From Oopsacas minuta (lineage: Eukaryota; Porifera; Hexactinellida; Lyssacinosida; Leucopsacidae), in contig JAKMXF010000308.1 in the NCBI GenBank assembly GCA_024704765.1, forward strand, positions 186,001 through 250,000: DNA of 64,000 nt, given 5' to 3'. This document shows, piece by piece, positions 43,795 to 57,800 of the stretch. Numbering within the stretch: the stretch's first letter is position 1; every line of letters starts with the position of its first letter. Both the position numbers and the translations under genes were made by a program. Below the pieces are notes generated by a model that had not been told where the DNA came from, made no database searches, and was given only the letters and a program-made list of their open reading frames with translations.

Positions 43795-45710
43795 TTGGAA
43801 CAATTTCAAATCCCTGAAGCAGAGATCCACTCTATTCGTCGGATGTTCTCCCAACTTAAATCTGACCGCAATATCTACAGCAAACGAAGTGATCTACTCA
43901 CTTGGGAAGGGCTTCTATTTCACTCTCTTCACATTGCCAGTCCTCTGAAAAAACGCCTCAGTGAAACAAGTATAGTGTTTCAGTGTGAACTAACCCAGGA
44001 AGGTAGAAAACCATTGTCTGAATTAACAAACAAGGGACTCAGACATGGATTAAGACCAATTTTCGATTTCAATTCATCTGTAGCTCAGAGCGAGGATGTT
44101 AATCCGATTGAAATTGCAACCTATGTCCTAAAGTTATATGGTGGTGAAGCAAGAAACTATGAAATGATTAACTTTTATCAGCAATTAATCGAACATGCGA
44201 CATTCGTAAGTGCTGTGAAGCGGTTACATTTGAACAAGTCATTGTTCTGTTAGATTTTTAGGAAATCGGGAAACGTAAGTACACAAAAATGCGAAAATTG
44301 TGTAAGCCAGAAAGCATAGTCTTCCCTCCATATAATATACTTTCTGACTATCGTGTGCTAGAAATATACTCTCATCTGATATTCTTGCAATTCAAAATTC
44401 AGATGACGTCAATATTGGTATCGGAATTTCTTATAGATCCATCTTGAAACAAACTGTGTTAAGGTTATTGGAAATTGTCCCTGAAACACTTGAGAGTTAA
44501 TATCCCTTAAGTTTAAGATCTCAGATGGCTTAGATGGCTCAGGGTGTCATAAAATCTACAATCAATTTGATGGAATACCGAAGTTCAACACCAAAAATTT
44601 TATCTTTTTGGATTTAATGTTATTCACTAATTGACTCATCTGTGACTACTGTTTGGTCAAATGACATTCCAAATTCACCATTTTGTGTACGACATATTGC
44701 ATTATTGGCTCAAAAGGAAAACCAAGAGAACATCAAATATCTACTGGGACAGCATTGTTAACTCCGAAGTTAATTCAATCACACAAGAGGGTATTCTACT
44801 TCCCAAAGGATTTGTAAATGTGACATTTCACCGCACCATGATAGATGGTAAGATGTTAGGGATTTTAAGTAGAGCAGGTGACGCCCATTGCCAACTATGT
44901 ACTGCCAATAAATCTGAATTAAAAGACTTAGAAATAGTAAGGTCAGGATTTCCAATCAACAGGAGCATTACTACTGCTAAAGAAATATTTTCTATAGTTG
45001 ATGAAGAAGAATATTTCTTGCTCCCTTTTATACAACATCATGGCTTGACCCATCCACCACTCTCAAGCATAGACATAATTCCTGCATCTCCTCTACATAC
45101 ATTTGTGTCTTTCATTGGTACATGAATTTAATATATCACATACGTTCAGGCACGTATAAGTGGTCACCTTCCTCCAGAGTTATAGTTGATCCTATGAAAT
45201 TTGCTTGCGACCTTTTATATGAAAAGACTGGTATGAAAATTGATCAACCAAGTACTGACGGAGGGACAACTTCCACAGGGAATTTTGTAGATCTTGTTTC
45301 TCAATAAGAAAAACTTCATCTATTGGGTGTGTACCATGATTCCACCAGATCTGAGTGAACCAATACGTACTTTACAAACCAAACTTTCTGTATTGTTACG
45401 CGTCTTTAACTCTAACCAAGCAATTGACACAGACAAATTGGATTCGCTTTGTTGCAAAGAAACCTATGAATCAATACTCATCGATTTTCCATGGGCAAGT
45501 ATAACTCCTTCACTTCACAGACTACTAGCTCATTCTCCAGAATTAATTAGAGATTGTAACAATGGTTTCGGACTGAAGGACTTTTCTGAGGAAGCAGTCG
45601 AGGCATGCAATAAGTTGATTAGAAAATACTGTGAACAACTTGCCAGAAAGATGTCATTTACATCCATAGCTAATATAATCTCTCTGAGCACAACATACTA
45701 TCTATTATAA
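43795..45710 (+). pseudogene. RAG1/Transib-like transposase remnant
   Basis: Four open segments in shifting frames (43795-44253, 44661-45125, 45122-45307, 45294-45710) read as one decayed protein. The second holds TMIDGKMLGILSRAGDAHCQ then LCTANKSEL and GFPINRSI. The third holds STDGGTTSTGN. The fourth holds SLHRLLAHSPELIRDCNNGF, then LKDFSEEAVEACNKLIRKYC and EQLARKMSF. The last block has the form xHxxLxHxxxxI...GxxSEExxExxNKxxRxxRxxxARKxS, which I associate with the catalytic-glutamate region of RAG1 and Transib transposases (an RNase H-like DDE family). The first catalytic Asp was not found and no inverted ends or 5-bp duplication could be placed. An intron between the first two segments is conceivable, but three frame changes argue for decay. 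Other DDE superfamilies remain possible. Confidence 0.55.
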
Positions 45711-45880
45711 TAATTGATAACATATGTTGAGGATTATTAATTATCTTTGCTAGATCATGTTCAATATCAATACATAAATTACTTCTATCCATTACGTAGA
45801 TCACATAACTTGTTGTAATACAGGAATGAACTGTTAGATGTCTTACACAATAATACTACTTGTATATAATTTATCTCAAA

Positions 45881-48800
45881 TCAGGATTCTACTGGATCTA
45901 TATCCTGAGAAATACGGGCTAGTTTCCTAAGAGCTTTCAACCTTTCTGCTGTGCGGTTCATCTCATCAGCTTTCTTTTTCGCCAGAGATATAATCTCAGA
46001 ATTAATTCCAGCAAGTTTTGCTACATTGAATCCGTAGCTTTTGGGACAAGACCCTTCAGCCAGTTTGTACAAGAATATAATAGACTCAGATTCTTTATCA
46101 TCATCTTCACTCACAAGACACTGCATGTGACCCAGCTGTACTCCAGCCCATCCTCTAGCTTCATCCAGTATGCTGTGGTAGTGAGTGGAAAATAGAGTCA
46201 GACACTTTACTTTAGAGACTAGTGTATCGAGAACAGAAGAAGCAATTGCTGTTCCGTCAAAAGTGGCTGTTCCCCTCCCGAACTCATCCAGCAGGACCAA
46301 CGAATGAGAGTCTGCATTTCTCAAAATAGAAGCTGTCTCACTCAGCTCTACAAAGAAAGTGCTCTCTCCAGCTAGAATGCGGTCTGAGGCTCCCAGCCTT
46401 GAGAATATCCTGGTCAAAGGAGTGAGCTGACAGGATTTGGCCGGTACATAGCAGCCCATCTGAGCTAGAATCACAATAGCGCCAGCTTGTCTTATCAGTG
46501 TACTCTTCCCGCCCATATTCGGGCCTGTTATTATCATGCAATGTGAGCTTGTCTCCTCTGCACCTAAGTAGTGTTCAAATTATCAATTAAATTCCCCTTT
46601 AAAAGTAAAACACGAATACGTATTTACTATTATAATAATACATATATAGCAAATTTCTGAGATCCAGGCAGTCTTGCTCGGATCTCAGAAAGAATATACT
46701 CTATGATAGATCTAATGTTATACATTATACATACATTATATGAAACGCAATCGTTTTGTTCTTATGTTATATTATTGCTATTTAGGTAATTCCTTTTGGT
46801 TTGTAGTAAAATAAAACTAATCTTTCTAATAATGGCTGAAGAAATGGCGGACCTATCCCTGGAAGACATAATTAAAAAGACTGGAATTTCGAGATCAGGC
46901 CGAGGCGGAGATCGGGGCTCTCGAAGTAGACGAGGATCCTCTCGTAGAGGAGGAGGGCTAAGTGCACCCAGAGACTCATTTCGATCCGGGTCCTACAATC
47001 TCCAGTCCTCTGAGCGTCTGGATAGGTGGCAACATGACATGTACAGAGGACAGTTCGTCAGAGATAGAGATAGATACAGCGGGGCTAAGTTAAACATCAG
47101 CAACTTAGACTTCGGAGTATCTGACAGCGATATCGAAGAGCTGTTTGGAGAATTCGGTCCCGTAAAGAAGGCAGGAGTACATTATGACTTTAGTGGAAGA
47201 TCGAAAGGAACAGCAGAAGTTATCTACTTCCGGAGTGAAGATGCTGAAAAAGCAATCAAACAATACAATGGAGTACCTCTGGACGGCAGACCTATGAAAA
47301 TAGAGATCGTGACAGGAAACCCTTCTTCCTCAAGTCGTATCACCTCTAGACGGCCTAGCAGGAGGATCGGTGGGAGGGGAGCTTCCAGAAGCCTAAGTAG
47401 TCCTAAAACTCCTCGAGTTATGCCTACAGCAGAAGAACTAGACGCACAATTAGAAAACTATCAAGCAGAGAAGGAGAAGTGAGGAGAGAAAGTCTCTACT
47501 GTTATTCTCAAATTACACTTAGAAATATTTACGGTACATTATCTACATTGATCTGAATCTTAACTGCATGTGTAGTCACATAATCTGAGAATAACAAATA
47601 TTAATTATTTCGTATATTTTAACATAATGTTATTGCTACGTAGCAAACTACAATGCTATACAGTTCAATTTGTTTGTTTATCAACAGAATCATTAGTAAC
47701 TAAGTAGGAAGTAACTAGTAGGTGAGGCCGTCGGAGTATGAAACTAAGAATATTAAAATATATTCATGTCAGTCAAAACACCCAAAATAGAATAATTACT
47801 TTTAATATGTTTCAAAGTATAAGCAGGCGCGTAGCTACCATAGGGCACAGGGGGGCATGTGGACCCCCAGGGGAGGACAGGGTAGCTGGAGGCTCGCCGT
47901 TATAGAAAGAATTGGATGAAATTAATAAGATTATATTATATCCCACTATTTGCCCACCACCCCAAATCAATTACCTATGCAGACATTACTATTGCATTAT
48001 ATATTGGCCACAGATTAGAGCATGAAAAGATCAGTACAGCTATTGATGATTTTGCCCGGGCGAGATCGAGCCAGGATTGTGAATGTTTTGTCGTGATTTC
48101 GTGATTTTTAAGTACATTAACAATTAACCTATTTACGTAATAAACAAACTTAAACAATTCATTCAACACGTTGTGAACTTTGTTAGAGGAAATTGACCGC
48201 AATTCTGAGGTTAGAAATAGGATCTGCTATAATTTCACTCCTCGACCTGGGAAATGACGACCCTGTAAACATGGCCAAATCCCGGCTAATTCGGGATTCC
48301 CTGTCAATCCCTAAGTAGAGCCAACCATCTTAGTCATTCTTAGACGTCTTAAGATTAGTTATATTGTACAAGTGGATGTACACATAGTCTAAGGATAAGG
48401 AATAACTCAGGATCGATCAATAAGTCAATTTTTTGGGGCAAATCCCGACAAACCAACCTAGGCAGCTCACTACCCTCGCTTTGTGCACCAATTTATACCC
48501 CACTGGCTACGCTACTGATAAGCCAAATTTAAATGTATTCAAATCTGACTAATCATATGATAAATCAAGTTATATAGAATGTGACTAAATGTACATAATA
48601 GTAAAGTCAAATAGTTTTTTTAATTTTGTTCTTTAACGGTCTGGACCTATAAGCCAGAAATTATTCGCTGATTCCTATCTCTATAGTATATAATATTTAT
48701 AGACAACAATTTAATACTGAGCCAATATACAAATGTCCCGATTTTCGGACATGTCTTGAGGCTAATGTTCCGCAAATACTTACACGAATTAACCAGGTTT

Positions 48801-51800
48801 ATGCTATCGGTCTGGACCGTACAGAAAAAACAATGACCGTCCGGTCTGGTTCATGAAATTCCCGGACCACGGCAACACTGCCCAACATCATTTGCTGGAG
48901 GACTACCCATTAATTCCATTATATTAGCACCTTTTCTTGAAGAGCCATCTATTTTTCATTTGTGTAGCACTTCCCAAATGTCCGTGTTTAAAATTAGGGC
49001 TGTAGAAAATAATTCGATGTCTCTACCCCACGTTTAGTCCACATTTATCTTGACTTACTAATGAACTCAAATAGAATATAGATTTGAGGTAATAATTCTG
49101 AACGCTAAACTGAATAAAATCATAATAATCAACATTTACAAAATAATTCTAAGTCTAAGTTGCTTACCACATAATTATTTATGAAAGATAGTATAGTATC
49201 AGAATTCGGAACTCAAAATTAGTCAAACTTTTGACAACTATGTCTCACAAGAATTTAACATTATTTTGTCACAACAAACGTCTATAATGTTCAGAAATAT
49301 GTGTAATTAGTTGAAATATCAGTTAAAAATTTTTTGATATTCATAAACGTCTCTTTGTCTTCTATTTTTTCTGTAATTTTATTCAAATCAATAAAATAAT
49401 GGAAAGGCCATCAAATTTAAATTTCAAGTGTGCCAGTCGAATCCTGCGCTAATTTCACACTAGTTTAGTGACCTAGCGTCTCCGTACAGGAAAGAAAGTT
49501 AATCAAATGTGAAGGCACGTCCTCCTCAGCTAATACATGGCAATTCTCTATCTCATCTGCATTCCTGGTTTCCAACTCATTTCTAGCTCTCGAATACTCC
49601 ATATTGAGTCTTCAGCCTATATACCCGGGAAGCAGATCTTTCTCGGGCGGATTCATAGGTTTCATGTATTCTTCATGGAATGTGAACACCATGCACTAAG
49701 GTTCTGAAATGGGATAAGTCCTCGTCTTAAGTCTCTGCTTTCAGTCTTGGTCTCAGAGATTCGTATCTCTTTACTATCTATTTGTTTTAGGAGTATGAGC
49801 CTTACACTTTTCAGAATTTCTCAATCTTTTGCTCAGCTGTCTCCTTCCACATGATGAGACCGTTTGGGAGTATATGGAAGGTTCTGCTAGAATCCTCTCT
49901 CTATAGGAGGTGTTGTATTTGATTTCAATAGGTGGGTAGTAATTGATGACTAATAGGGCTATTATCTGTATGTGTTGGGCGGATCGCTCTGTGAATGAAT
50001 CTTGTGGAGGGACAGGGATTGTTTCACTTGATATTATAATTATAGACATTCGATCTTCTGGCCACTTACATAAAATGCTATACATTCGTGCTATTGGTTC
50101 AACCTTTCTGGTTGGACACCTATTTCGTAGGCCAAATACGGTCCAAAATCAAATTCTATATACAGTAAACTCCGAATAATTGAGTCACGGTTACTCGGGT
50201 CACTTGGCCAGAAACAGAACCATATAAATATTGTGAAATTGCTCCGGTTACTTGGGTCTAAATGGCCTGGTCCAGATGTGACCCTATTAAGCGGAGTCAT
50301 AACCTACTAAATACTATACATGCTGCCAAATCATGGTAAAAAAAAGTCCAGTATTTGAAGAGTAGAAATTTGTAAAGTCTGATAAACTGAAAAATACGTG
50401 TGATAGGCCTTAGGTATTATCAAAGTATACATATATGTGGTCAAATATGTGATTAGTTATCATGTAGTTGCGGAATATGCTATTTTTAGCAAGTTTCTAA
50501 ACTGTATTTATACTTTATTTCCCAACATCTGTAATGTCTGATCTGTATATATTATGATGAATTAATGTAGTTGATTCTAACTGCAACACATATCAGTTAT
50601 TATGTGTTTAAAGTCATTATTTCGAGTTTAATTCTTGGTTACAAAATGAAATGGTAAAATCAACTCATTTTTGAATGAGTTGTTAGACAAAAAATAAGTT
50701 TTTGCTAGCTCAAAATGATTGATACAGCCAAATAGCTCTAACGACTACATAGGGGTAACAAAGTATTCTGAACTCAGATCTCCTATCTTTTTATGTAATT
50801 CACTTTCCCGAGTTCTTGAGGAGGAGTCAAGGTTCGTAATATTAAAACTAATTATCTCCTCTTTCGAATAATATCATATTAGTTTCAATCAAATAACCGG
50901 AGGTAGAAATTTGACTTAAAGTGTGCTTGGTAAATTCTGCATACTGCGGGACTTCACATGATCACACTGATATGACAGTAGCTACCATATTTCATTAATA
51001 GGTTCATCCCGATCAGGGTATTTTACACGGCCAGGGCCGCAGCGCTCTACCTTGCGTTGATTAATCGTAGCAATTTTAACATTTAAGCTTACCTCCTAGT
51101 ATGATGTCATTTGGGATGAAATTTCCTGACTCTACCACTCTACATAATGTAGGGTGTCTCCCGTCTAAAATGCGTAAAGTGGGTTTTTGTGTGTTTGGCA
51201 AGAATTCTGGGATACACATAGGCCCGTCAGATGCTCCACTGAATATAGCTAGACTGCAAAGTGCGTCGATCGTAGCAATATTAGAAACAACTTTCTCCCA
51301 ACGAGTAAAGTGTTGATCGAATGATCTGAATAAGTTTACCATTGTACCTTTAATAGCTTTATCTCTTCTCTCTTCTACCCTTATCATGTCTTCCAATAAT
51401 CTCTTCACTGTTGGCGTCATGAAACGTCTAATACCTTTCTTCTGTGAAACCAGCGTGTAGTCATCTGGCTGACGTGTCTTCTTCAAAAAATCTTCTGAAA
51501 TCTAAATAAGTAGGATATTATTTCAGATATTATCTTCTATATATCGATTATTAACACATTCGCAAAGGAGTGAAATATACGACGTGGCTTACAGGTGTGT
51601 CACAGTCTCACAGGGTATATAAATTTCATCAATGATTTTCTTTCAGTATTGTAATTATATCATAGTTAATGGTTAGGTCAAAGGTCTATTGAAAAATAGC
51701 TATAGTAGGGTATAGGGAGCTTAGCCTAAATATATATGACAGGAAAATTACATATATTTTTCCCAAAAAACAGCGAAATAAGATCGGAAAGTCATGAAAA

Positions 51801-54800
51801 TGTCAGTTACTTAATGAACCTTAAAAAGTAAGTATTCTTATTAGTTACCTCGATCTGATATCTCATTTTTCCACCGTACCAGTACTTTATTTTACTGTTA
51901 CCAATCCTCTTTTTCTGTTCTGAAAGATAATTTTCCAGACTTTTTTCAACTTCCTTGATGTCTTCCTTCGCTCTGTCATATTCTATATCTACCCCTGGAA
52001 GAGGGAGGATTTTACCAGATTTCCTTGCTTCTTCTGCTACGAATGAATTATCAAAATATTCAATTAATTCTTTCAAACTTTGTGTTGAGTCAGTTGGAGC
52101 GATGTTATTCTCATTCCCACTTTCGTCCAAAGATAGCGTATTGATATTAACTATAGTCGAGTCGTTGCAGTCTATCTCGCTAGTTAATAATTTTAGTAAG
52201 AGAAGTGAATTGAGTTCAGGTAGAATGGGTAGAAACAATTCAGTTATTTCCAGAGATGATCTGAGACCATTAAGACAATTGACAAAGTCGTGTATCTTTC
52301 TTTTGTTGTAGATTGTTTCCTCGTAGAGAACTGCTCGACAATCTGGATGGTCATCATTCGGCTTATGAACTCCGAATGTGTGTATCCTATCATGGAATGT
52401 ATATTTAAAAGAAAATCTCCAAAAAATCTTAATGAGATTATGCAACACCCAATTCGCTAGCATAATTTTGAATTCGAGATTGATATTTAAACTTGGGGGG
52501 AAAAACATACCACTGTTTTTCCGATGTATAACAGGGTTTAGGTTACTATAAAGAATATTTACGTACTAAGTTTTGAAAAACAGTATAAATACAGTTAAGT
52601 ATTATTACAGTATAGGGAAAGAAGCTCAATTTTCACGCTCCTAGAAACTCCCAGCTTTGAGTATTACCCTGTGCAAATGTGTATAATATATTCACATATA
52701 CAATCCGCATAGTCGATTGACAAAAAGTCAAATAAGTAGTTTACATACTTAAGAGAAAATATTTCAAAATTCGAAATTAAGTGACAGCAGGGTTTCATCC
52801 AGGTTCTTAGGGCCTCGCGAGAAAATGCATTCTAAAAACGCCTAGACTACACGGTTTTTTTATAAGGAACTCTATATTTAGTAGAGCTGTTAAGCTCCCG
52901 TTTTTCAGGATAATGTGCATTTTTGATAAAACCATGAAAATTTCCACATAACAAATACATACCAGTAAAAATGATTCTAGATGTTATGCCATCTCGAGAA
53001 AGTCCCTGACACCTGTGTCAGCCATTTATAATCTGCCACTTTGTAACATATTCATAACTTCTATTAGGTTACTGTAATCCAATTTTTATGTCCATATTCG
53101 TCAAGTGTAAATTTTCCCTTCGTTTGAAAGGTAACTCGAATATATTTTGGATTATTTTCCCTAGCAACACAGGAATGTCTGAGGGATGTGGCAACATTCC
53201 ATTCTGAAAATTTGCCCTAACCCTATCGAGTGACCCCTTGTTGACGCGCTAGGTTAGCTGAGTCTATTTATGCACATATTGACCCTCGATAGTATATTTT
53301 CGTACGATTTTAGGTGATCGTCCTATCAGGCTTCTAATTTTCTTCAAAATTTTGCATATTTCTTACAGAAACAAGATTTAATCGTCTGTATTTATGAGAA
53401 ATATAATTGTATACAGCGGAGTCTCCCAAAACGGACAATCCCTCTACAACGGACCAATCTCCTGGAACGGAATGAATTAGCAATCATATATGTAATACTT
53501 TAGCAGTCTCAGAGAAGCGGACAACTCCCAAAAACGGACAGAAGCGATGTCCCCAACGTGTCCGTTATTCGGAGACTCTTCTGTATGTATAAGATATTTT
53601 GAAATTATCTTATACATTTACAATTATAAGTGGCAAAATATAAATGGCTGACACAGGTGTCAGAGACCCTTCCTGAGATGGCTCCACGTCTAGAATCACT
53701 TCTAATGGTATGTAGATGTTATGTGGAAAATTCATGATTTTATCAAATAATGCACACTTTTTTGTTTAACAACACTATTAATTGGAGTATGGCAAAATTT
53801 TCATACGTCTAGATATATTAGCTTAAATTTATGCTTCTGTAGGCGGACTGCATACCCCTGGATGATACCCTATGTGACAGAATAAAGGTAATAATGTGAT
53901 CCATAGTGCAAATATATTGAAAATAAACATTTTGGAGTCTTACGGTTACATAACCGTTAAAGGTCTTTGAATATCAACTCCTCGTGTGCGTCCCTCGAAA
54001 ATAAATACACTTTTCTAAAAAATTCTTCAATTCGCATTTGTATTAATAGAGACATGATGTGAGGGTTTCATCCAGGTTCTCAGGGCCATACGTCTAAAAC
54101 TGCATTATAATTCTTTTAATACGCATAGACTCTACATTTTCTATTGCGATAAAGGAGTATTGGCAAAATTTTTACTCGAAATTTGGCATGTATACTCGTA
54201 GTGACGTCTAGTTGTGCACCTGACATTTGAAAATTTTCGAATGGTATATTTTCATACCTTTTTAGGTGATTAATCAAATTTCCACACATTTCTATCTAAA
54301 ATTCAAAAAAGAAAAATTGTGCCCGGACCTCTGAGGTCCGATTGAGAGAGGTTCGAGTGTATTATAATGAAAGTTACGTAGATGAAATATAAGAAATTAT
54401 CCATTAATGATCCATTGTATAAATCAAGATAGGTCAGGATAGTGGTTTACGATGCCTATGAAATATATCAAGCCTGTTTGTAAAGAATGTACTGGTTTTC
54501 GTATTTATTAGCCAGAATGCATTCGGGAAAGCCATGAGTTATTGGCTTGAGTTAAATGTTAACTAATTAATTGTTTTTGTGAGAATGGTATGAAAACAAT
54601 AATTCAGATATTCGGTATTTTTAGGTAGAATTTCATACATTACAACTTTGTTTAATCTCCATATTAAATCGTTGTACATCTACAGGAAATTTATATTCTA
54701 CATTACAGTATTAATTAACTCAAATAATAAACCATTTAGCCTGAGGGGAGGCTAACATAAATACGCTTCTGGACTAATATTAAGTTTTAATTTATTAGTT

Positions 54801-57800
54801 AATTAATTACAAAGTCTATCGTATCATTTATATAATTTATAAATAATCTATATTAATAATTACAATTGTTGTCTGTTTGTTTGTTTGTTTGTTTGTTTGT
54901 TTGTTCGTTGTCAAGGAAAGGATTTTCGGGATGCAATTTTGAAATTGTCGCATAACTATGTATTTATCGTGTTTATCAAGGAAGTAAATTGAATTCAATA
55001 AAACTGCACTAAACATATCGAACATGTTGAATCCGATTTTCACACTTTTGGATTAATCATATGTAAATTTATTGTTGTTTTTATGAATATAAAGTAAACA
55101 AATTTCAAAATTGAGGTAGAATCATACTTTCAAAGACCATACTGGTATACTCAAGTATGCTGAGTCTGAATATTGTATTGTAAACAACATATTGTCAATA
55201 TTTGTTTACTATTAGGTAGATAGAGTAAACAAATTTTAAAATTGTTGTAGCAATCATACTTTCATGGGCTATACTAGTATACTCGAGTATACTGAGTCTG
55301 AATATTGTAAACAACATCAATATTATTCAATCTCAATTGTTGTTTGCCAGTTTGTTTATCCGTTGAATACCTCGAGAAGCAATGCGCCGAGATCATCGCG
55401 AAGCGACGAGCCAAAGGTTCGTTGGAATTGAAATTATTATTCCTCTCTGTCTATGAGATTATAAATTGGAGTTAAATACGTAAGGAAAAATAGAAATTTC
55501 AAAGAAAAATACAATTTTACAGTTTTATAAAGCTTTAGTGAGTTTAGTGTTACCAAATATTTTATATATTATTCAAGGTTAGCAAGGTTCGGACAAATTA
55601 GCTAACCAATTAAAAGGCACTGTTAACAATATATATCTTAGCGATTAATCAGTTAATCATGCTATCATTAATGAGTCTTACTGTGGAATACTATAGATAT
55701 AATGAATTTTGTTTAATCACTTTGTATCCCTTTGATATGATATTATCTTTTATGATGCGAAGAGAATCAAGTGAAAAGCGTAATAAGTGCAAAAATATAC
55801 AGGCCCTTTCATTGGACGCCATCGTGATTTATCATTTTCACCTCACAAGATCCTAGATAATAAATACGTGTACTTTTTGGGATAAACAGATCACCGGTTA
55901 ACCGCATCCAGCTTTGTTCTGGATTACCTTACAAACTATCCTAATTCGAATAGGGAGAATAAATTTGTATAGTAGAGTATTTGTGGGTAACATACCATTG
56001 GGAAATGCAACAACAACATTAATCTATTGTTAAATAGTCTTTCTTTGTCTGAAAGGTTGTACTAGTCAATTGACGAAATAATTAGAATTCCAAACTTTGT
56101 CGATCATAAAATGGCTTGTTGATAACAATGTGAGAACAAACACAATAACTCCATAATCGTAGGGAACAAAGAGAAATAGAATTAAATACTTCAGAGGGCA
56201 AAATAAGGAAGCCACTATCTACATTACTGGCCTAAGTTACCTTCCTTACTCATTAGTTTTAATGAGCATCTAAGTTTACAAACAAAGAAAATTCAAGTAA
56301 CTTTGACCTTTAATTGTTGAGAATTTCTAACTAGAGCGTATACAAACATAGAAGCAATACGAATAGCTAATAAATGATACTCGGTACTTATATAGCCATT
56401 TATTAGTATAAAACAAAGGAATGAAGTGATCACAATTGGAAAGAATTAATAAATACCTTGGGGAATTATAGCGTTTTAGCAACATGGGGTTTCAATGTAG
56501 TACATTAAAACGAACCAATAGATTTAGAAGGATTCTATGCTTATTGCTACAATAGTTTAGTATCTAGATGATTCACTCTTTTTAGGGTTAGAAGATCATT
56601 ACCACTAATTTCCTCATAAAATATATATTCATGGGGTCAGACTTGTGAAAATATAATAAATCATATGATAAATTATTGTATCCATGCTTAGTAGAGTGAA
56701 TTAACCAATATAATTACAGTCTCCATTCAATACAAATACATTACAGTGCAAATACAATTACATAAACTCCACCAGGACTACTTTTATACCATATGCCAAA
56801 TTGCAAAAACCCTGCAATCTGATTGGGCTAAAATGAAAAGGTGTAAAAATGTGTGAAATTATACATATTTTCAAATATCAGGTACACATCTAGACCACTA
56901 CGAGTATACATGCCAATTTGGTGTCTTAATTTCCAAAGATGTGCACAGGAGAGTGAAGACACACATACCTACATATATATATATATATATATACTGATAT
57001 AGAATGTCAACCATTTTAGTGCTGGCTAGTATAATATAGTATAGCAACTAAATAATTTGATCAGATAACTCTATCTACTCTTAATAATGATTATGCCATG
57101 ACTATGATTATACATTTATCTATATATATATATATATATATAGAAAAGACTATGTTTGTCTGTCTGTCTGTCTGTCCCCACATCCTCCTTGAGATCCCTG
57201 AGCCGATCTGCACCAAATTCTGCATGTAATACAAACATAGGTCAGACTCTCCAAATAAGAAATATTTAAGAAATATGATATTTTTCGCAAAAGATATGCG
57301 ATTTTTCAACACTTCCTATACAAATCAATGCATATTACCACAATCATCTCATTGGTTAAACCTCGCCCAATGAAATTCTTTACATCCTGTGGAAGAAATG
57401 GTTATTTCGCAAAAATTACTCAATTCGTTGCTAGGGAAAAGATCCCTCCTAATATGGTCAATATATATATATATATATATATATATCAACCTGCTAGAAA
57501 TTTTATCCTGAACGCGAATATATACATATAAAGTTTATCTGATAGTAATTGAAATTGCCTAGCATACATTGACAGGACCGGCGATTCAATACCGGACAAT
57601 ATTGAAAACAGCTGACAAAGGTCGACATAGGGCAGATCTAGATCGCCTCTAGTTCTAAAAATGTTCTCCACGATTCCTAATATGAGTGTGCGAAGTTTCA
57701 TGCATTATCACAATATGCTTGAGATATGTGCTAACAGCCCTAACAGATTTAAGTTATCCGAACCCCAATCTTGAAATTCAAAGGCAAGGTGTTCGAATAA

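Larger units (their letters stand above)
52911..53760. repeat. Large inverted repeat with nested elements in its loop
   Basis: The left arm 52911-53039 and the right arm 53630-53760 are inverted copies of about 130 bp. Shared text includes ctgacacctgtgtcagccat, gattctaga and catgaa(a/t)tttccacataac. The loop holds a family D copy (53153-53290) and a small pogo-like MITE (53414-53583). Non-coding, within MSH6 intron 6. Confidence 0.8.

Noticed and set aside
47916-48202. Small open frames on both strands after ALYREF
   Set aside because: They lie inside the inverted-end element at 47824-48517 and have no transposase motif or other family signature.
49774-50085. 103-codon minus-strand frame in MSH6 intron 8
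   Set aside because: No family signature; a plus-strand open frame overlaps it. Treated as chance.
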